The position numbers and the translations under genes were made by a program. A model generated the notes under the pieces. That model saw only the letters and a list, made by a program, of their open reading frames with translations, was not told the origin of the DNA and did not search any database. DNA of 32,907 bases from Muribaculaceae bacterium (GTDB lineage Bacteria > Bacteroidota > Bacteroidia > Bacteroidales > Muribaculaceae): positions 1 to 32,907 of the forward strand of contig JAEEVE010000007.1 of assembly GCA_016290765.1 (NCBI GenBank), in the 5' to 3' direction. Positions 30,588 to 32,907 of the stretch are shown here, piece by piece (position 1 is the first letter of the stretch; every line of letters begins with the position of its first letter).

Positions 30588-30713
30588 TTCGCGTGCTTCG
30601 CGGTTAAATCAGACAACAATAACAACACTTACAACAGATAATATAAGTTGTCGATGTTGTCAAAGTTGTCTGATCTTATTTTGCGTGAGATTTTTTCGCG
30701 TGTTTCGCGGTTA
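30588..30713. repeat. Palindromic element flanked by 19-bp direct repeats
   Basis: TTCGCGTGCTTCGCGGTTA (30588-30606) and TTCGCGTGTTTCGCGGTTA (30695-30713), 18/19 identical; ATCAGACAAC (30608-30617) / GTTGTCTGAT (30665-30674) inverted repeat between them. Confidence 0.7.
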
Positions 30714-30758
30714 TTTTAAAAAATCTGCGTATATTTGTTGTCTAAAACCCTGACGACT

Positions 30759-31808
30759 ATGGAAAAGAATAATCTACTGATGTTTTTTGCAGTGGTCGCG
30801 CTCTTCGCACTGTCGCTCAGCGCCCGCACCCCGCTGGTTGACTCCCCGGGACATATCCGTATGCTCGAACGCCTCGGCATACGCATGGATAGCCTCTACT
30901 GGATGGGCGACACCGTCAGAATGGAAGACTTTGGCTATTATGCCATCGATAAGGAGAAGCCCGCCCTGCTGGGCAAGGTGCATGGCTTCGGCGAACTGGA
31001 GAACGACGAAGAGGCCGACATGGGCATCTACAGCATCGCTGGCGTGAAGCAGTACCAGACCGTCATGGCGCTGGTGCTCTACAGCGTGGAGCATGGCGAC
31101 GGCTCGCATCAGGAACTCGCGGCTTACCACCCGCGTGGAGAACTCGTAGATTTTATCAACATGGGCTACTGGCACGACTGGATGGGCTATAACATGGATG
31201 ATGACCCTGTGAGCGATGTGGAGGTTGTCACCAACACTTTCATGACCCTGGATGACGAAGGCTTTGCCTTGCACATCGTGGACGAGGTGTTTGACATCCA
31301 TGAGCGGGAACAATCTCCCCAGAACCGTAAGGGCCGTGCCGAGAAGGTGGTGTACTACGCCTACGACGGCATGAACGGCTTTGAGCTGCAGGGCTTTGAC
31401 TATACTCATGACGGGCTGTATGTCGCCCAGCGCTATGCGCACGACGACATCCGCAACCTGCGCTATTATCCCCTGACCGACACCAAGGTGTTTGACCGCC
31501 TCAACGAGATTGCCGCGCAGCATGCCGTCACCCGTGAGGAGCCTGACGACTACTTTGACGACATCGACGGTGAAATACAAGATATCGTGTCCAATATGAT
31601 ATGGTACCGCCCCAAGTCCTTCATGCAGTGGCTTTACAGACACCGCGACGACCCCAACAACCACCTCACAGCCATCGCCACGATGTGTTTTGTCAGCGGC
31701 CGCTGCGATATTGGGCCAGTCCTCAGCGTACTCAAGGGCAAGGATGTCGCCAAGGTCCGTAAATACGTCTCCCACCTTCTAGACGGTTGGCAGGAGAACA
31801 ACCCTTAA
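30759..31808 (+). CDS. Exported protein of unknown function
   Basis: MEKNNLLMFFAVVALFALSLSA signal; ~349 aa; start moved from 30735. Confidence 0.75.
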   Translation: MEKNNLLMFFAVVALFALSLSARTPLVDSPGHIRMLERLGIRMDSLYWMGDTVRMEDFGYYAIDKEKPALLGKVHGFGELENDEEADMGIYSIAGVKQYQTVMALVLYSVEHGDGSHQELAAYHPRGELVDFINMGYWHDWMGYNMDDDPVSDVEVVTNTFMTLDDEGFALHIVDEVFDIHEREQSPQNRKGRAEKVVYYAYDGMNGFELQGFDYTHDGLYVAQRYAHDDIRNLRYYPLTDTKVFDRLNEIAAQHAVTREEPDDYFDDIDGEIQDIVSNMIWYRPKSFMQWLYRHRDDPNNHLTAIATMCFVSGRCDIGPVLSVLKGKDVAKVRKYVSHLLDGWQENNP

Positions 31809-31836
31809 TAACGCGAATAAAACAAATGATTCATCT

Positions 31837-31866
31837 GTAGGGGCGTGGCGGGAGCCGCGTCCCTAC
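31837..31866. repeat. Stem-loop 3' of the 30759 gene
   Basis: GTAGGGGCGTGGC-GGGA-GCCGCGTCCCTAC; 13 paired positions including two G.U; no T-run. Confidence 0.65.
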
Positions 31867-31900
31867 TTAGTGTGCATACCTACCTTAATACCGATTGGTC

Positions 31901-31918
31901 TTATTGTAATTACAATAA
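31901..31918. promoter_or_regulatory. Perfect 18-bp palindrome upstream of the TolB-like gene
   Basis: TTATTGTAATTACAATAA equals its own reverse complement. Confidence 0.55.
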
Positions 31919-31966
31919 TCATAATCACAATTATCATAAACACAATAATTATTTTTTGGTCGATGA

Positions 31967-31998
31967 TTTGGTCACCCGTTGGAAGTGTTGTAACTTTG
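31967..31998 (+). promoter_or_regulatory. Bacteroidetes-type promoter for the 32037 gene
   Basis: TTTG 31967-31970, 20 nt, TAacTTTG 31991-31998. Confidence 0.7.
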
Positions 31999-32036
31999 TG
32001 GCAATAATTATTTACGATTGAATGATGTATTATTTT

Positions 32037-32907
32037 ATGAAAAGAATCGCTTTGGCTGCGATGCTGGTGGCCGTGACATCCGTCACCGTTATGGCGCAGC
32101 CGGTAACTGTCGTGTCGACCCGCGTACTCGTCGACTCGTGTGCCTATTTTCCTCAGCTCAGTGCCGATGGCTCTCAGTTGCTTTACTCCAATACCGAAGC
32201 ATCTGTGCTCTACCTCAAGGATCTTGCCAGCGGACATGTTACCACGGTCGCCGATCAGGGATTGCCGGGCTTTGACGCCCGCTTCGCCCCCGACGGCAAG
32301 GTCTACTACGTGACGCAGCAGTTGAGCAAAGACAATCTCGTCTATCGTGCCGCCCATGTCTATGACCCTGCCACAGGCAGGTCACACCAGGTGCTCAAGC
32401 CCCAGCATGGTGCCGTCTATGTCATCGCCACACCCAAGGGAGTTGCCATCGAGGGTGAGTACGACAGCTATGTCTCAACCAAAGACATTGGTCTCTATGC
32501 CTACAGCCGCGATAGCAAGCTGTACCTTTCGAACGGCACGGGTGTGAGCGTCACCTCGCCTGCTGGCGAATGCGCGGGATACCTTTGGGCATCGTCCACT
32601 AACACTCAGATAATGTTTGAGGCCGCTGGCAAAGGACTGTACATCTGCGACTTGCAAGGCAATGTGAAGCATCGCCTGCCATCGGCATCGATGCCTGTGT
32701 GGCTTGATTACAATCTCATCGTTGCGATGACCAACACAAACTTCGGTGCCCAGAAAGACAAAGGAACCTACCTCTATGTCACCACCTTTGGCGGAGATGT
32801 GCAACGCCTCACTGAACCTGAAGAACATGCTGTACAACCGATGGTGGCAGGCAACAAACTCGTCTACGTTGCCGATGGTGGTCAAATCAAAGAGGCCACC
32901 CTGCAAT
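32037..32907 (+). CDS. TolB-like/PD40 beta-propeller exported protein, 3'-truncated by window end
   Basis: Open frame not in the supplied track: MKRIALAAMLVAVTSVTVMAQPVTVVSTRVLVDSCAYFPQLSADGSQLLYSN...FDARFAPDGKVYYVTQQ...; in-frame ATGs also at 32022 and 32025. Confidence 0.75.
   Translation, partial: MKRIALAAMLVAVTSVTVMAQPVTVVSTRVLVDSCAYFPQLSADGSQLLYSNTEASVLYLKDLASGHVTTVADQGLPGFDARFAPDGKVYYVTQQLSKDNLVYRAAHVYDPATGRSHQVLKPQHGAVYVIATPKGVAIEGEYDSYVSTKDIGLYAYSRDSKLYLSNGTGVSVTSPAGECAGYLWASSTNTQIMFEAAGKGLYICDLQGNVKHRLPSASMPVWLDYNLIVAMTNTNFGAQKDKGTYLYVTTFGGDVQRLTEPEEHAVQPMVAGNKLVYVADGGQIKEATLQ

Noticed and set aside
31863-32357. 164-aa minus ORF at the right end
   Set aside because: Overlaps the promoter and 5' end of the TolB-like gene; ends in low-complexity Ile-rich sequence from an A/T-rich spacer

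Overview
Bacteroidales-type chromosomal segment (Prevotella/Muribaculaceae-like, judged from protein style and TTTG/TAnnTTTG promoters). The core, 6741-23932, is a single-orientation energy supercluster: nuoA-B-CD-H, then a complete F1Fo ATP synthase set (atpD-C-B-E-F-H-A-G), then nuoI-J-K-L-M-N. The ATP synthase genes thus sit inside the complex I operon, which lacks nuoE/F/G here. Flanking it are: a minus-strand pair of paralogous secreted discoidin-like/dockerin proteins (174-4012); a divergent membrane-anchored AraC-type regulator with operator-like repeats between two good promoters; dinB; a 1459-aa secreted protein with BspA-type LRR, beta-helix-like, dockerin and FGE-like domains (24640-29019); three small exported proteins; and a TolB-like propeller protein cut by the window end. 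The main points for follow-up are the nested nuo/atp architecture, a 43/46-identical leader duplicated before nuoH and atpD with an octamer array before nuoA, a possible AraC/dockerin regulon motif at two sites 20 kb apart, and several families of short structured intergenic repeats. No tRNA, rRNA, CRISPR array or transposase was seen. All homology calls come from reading motifs; no database search was run.
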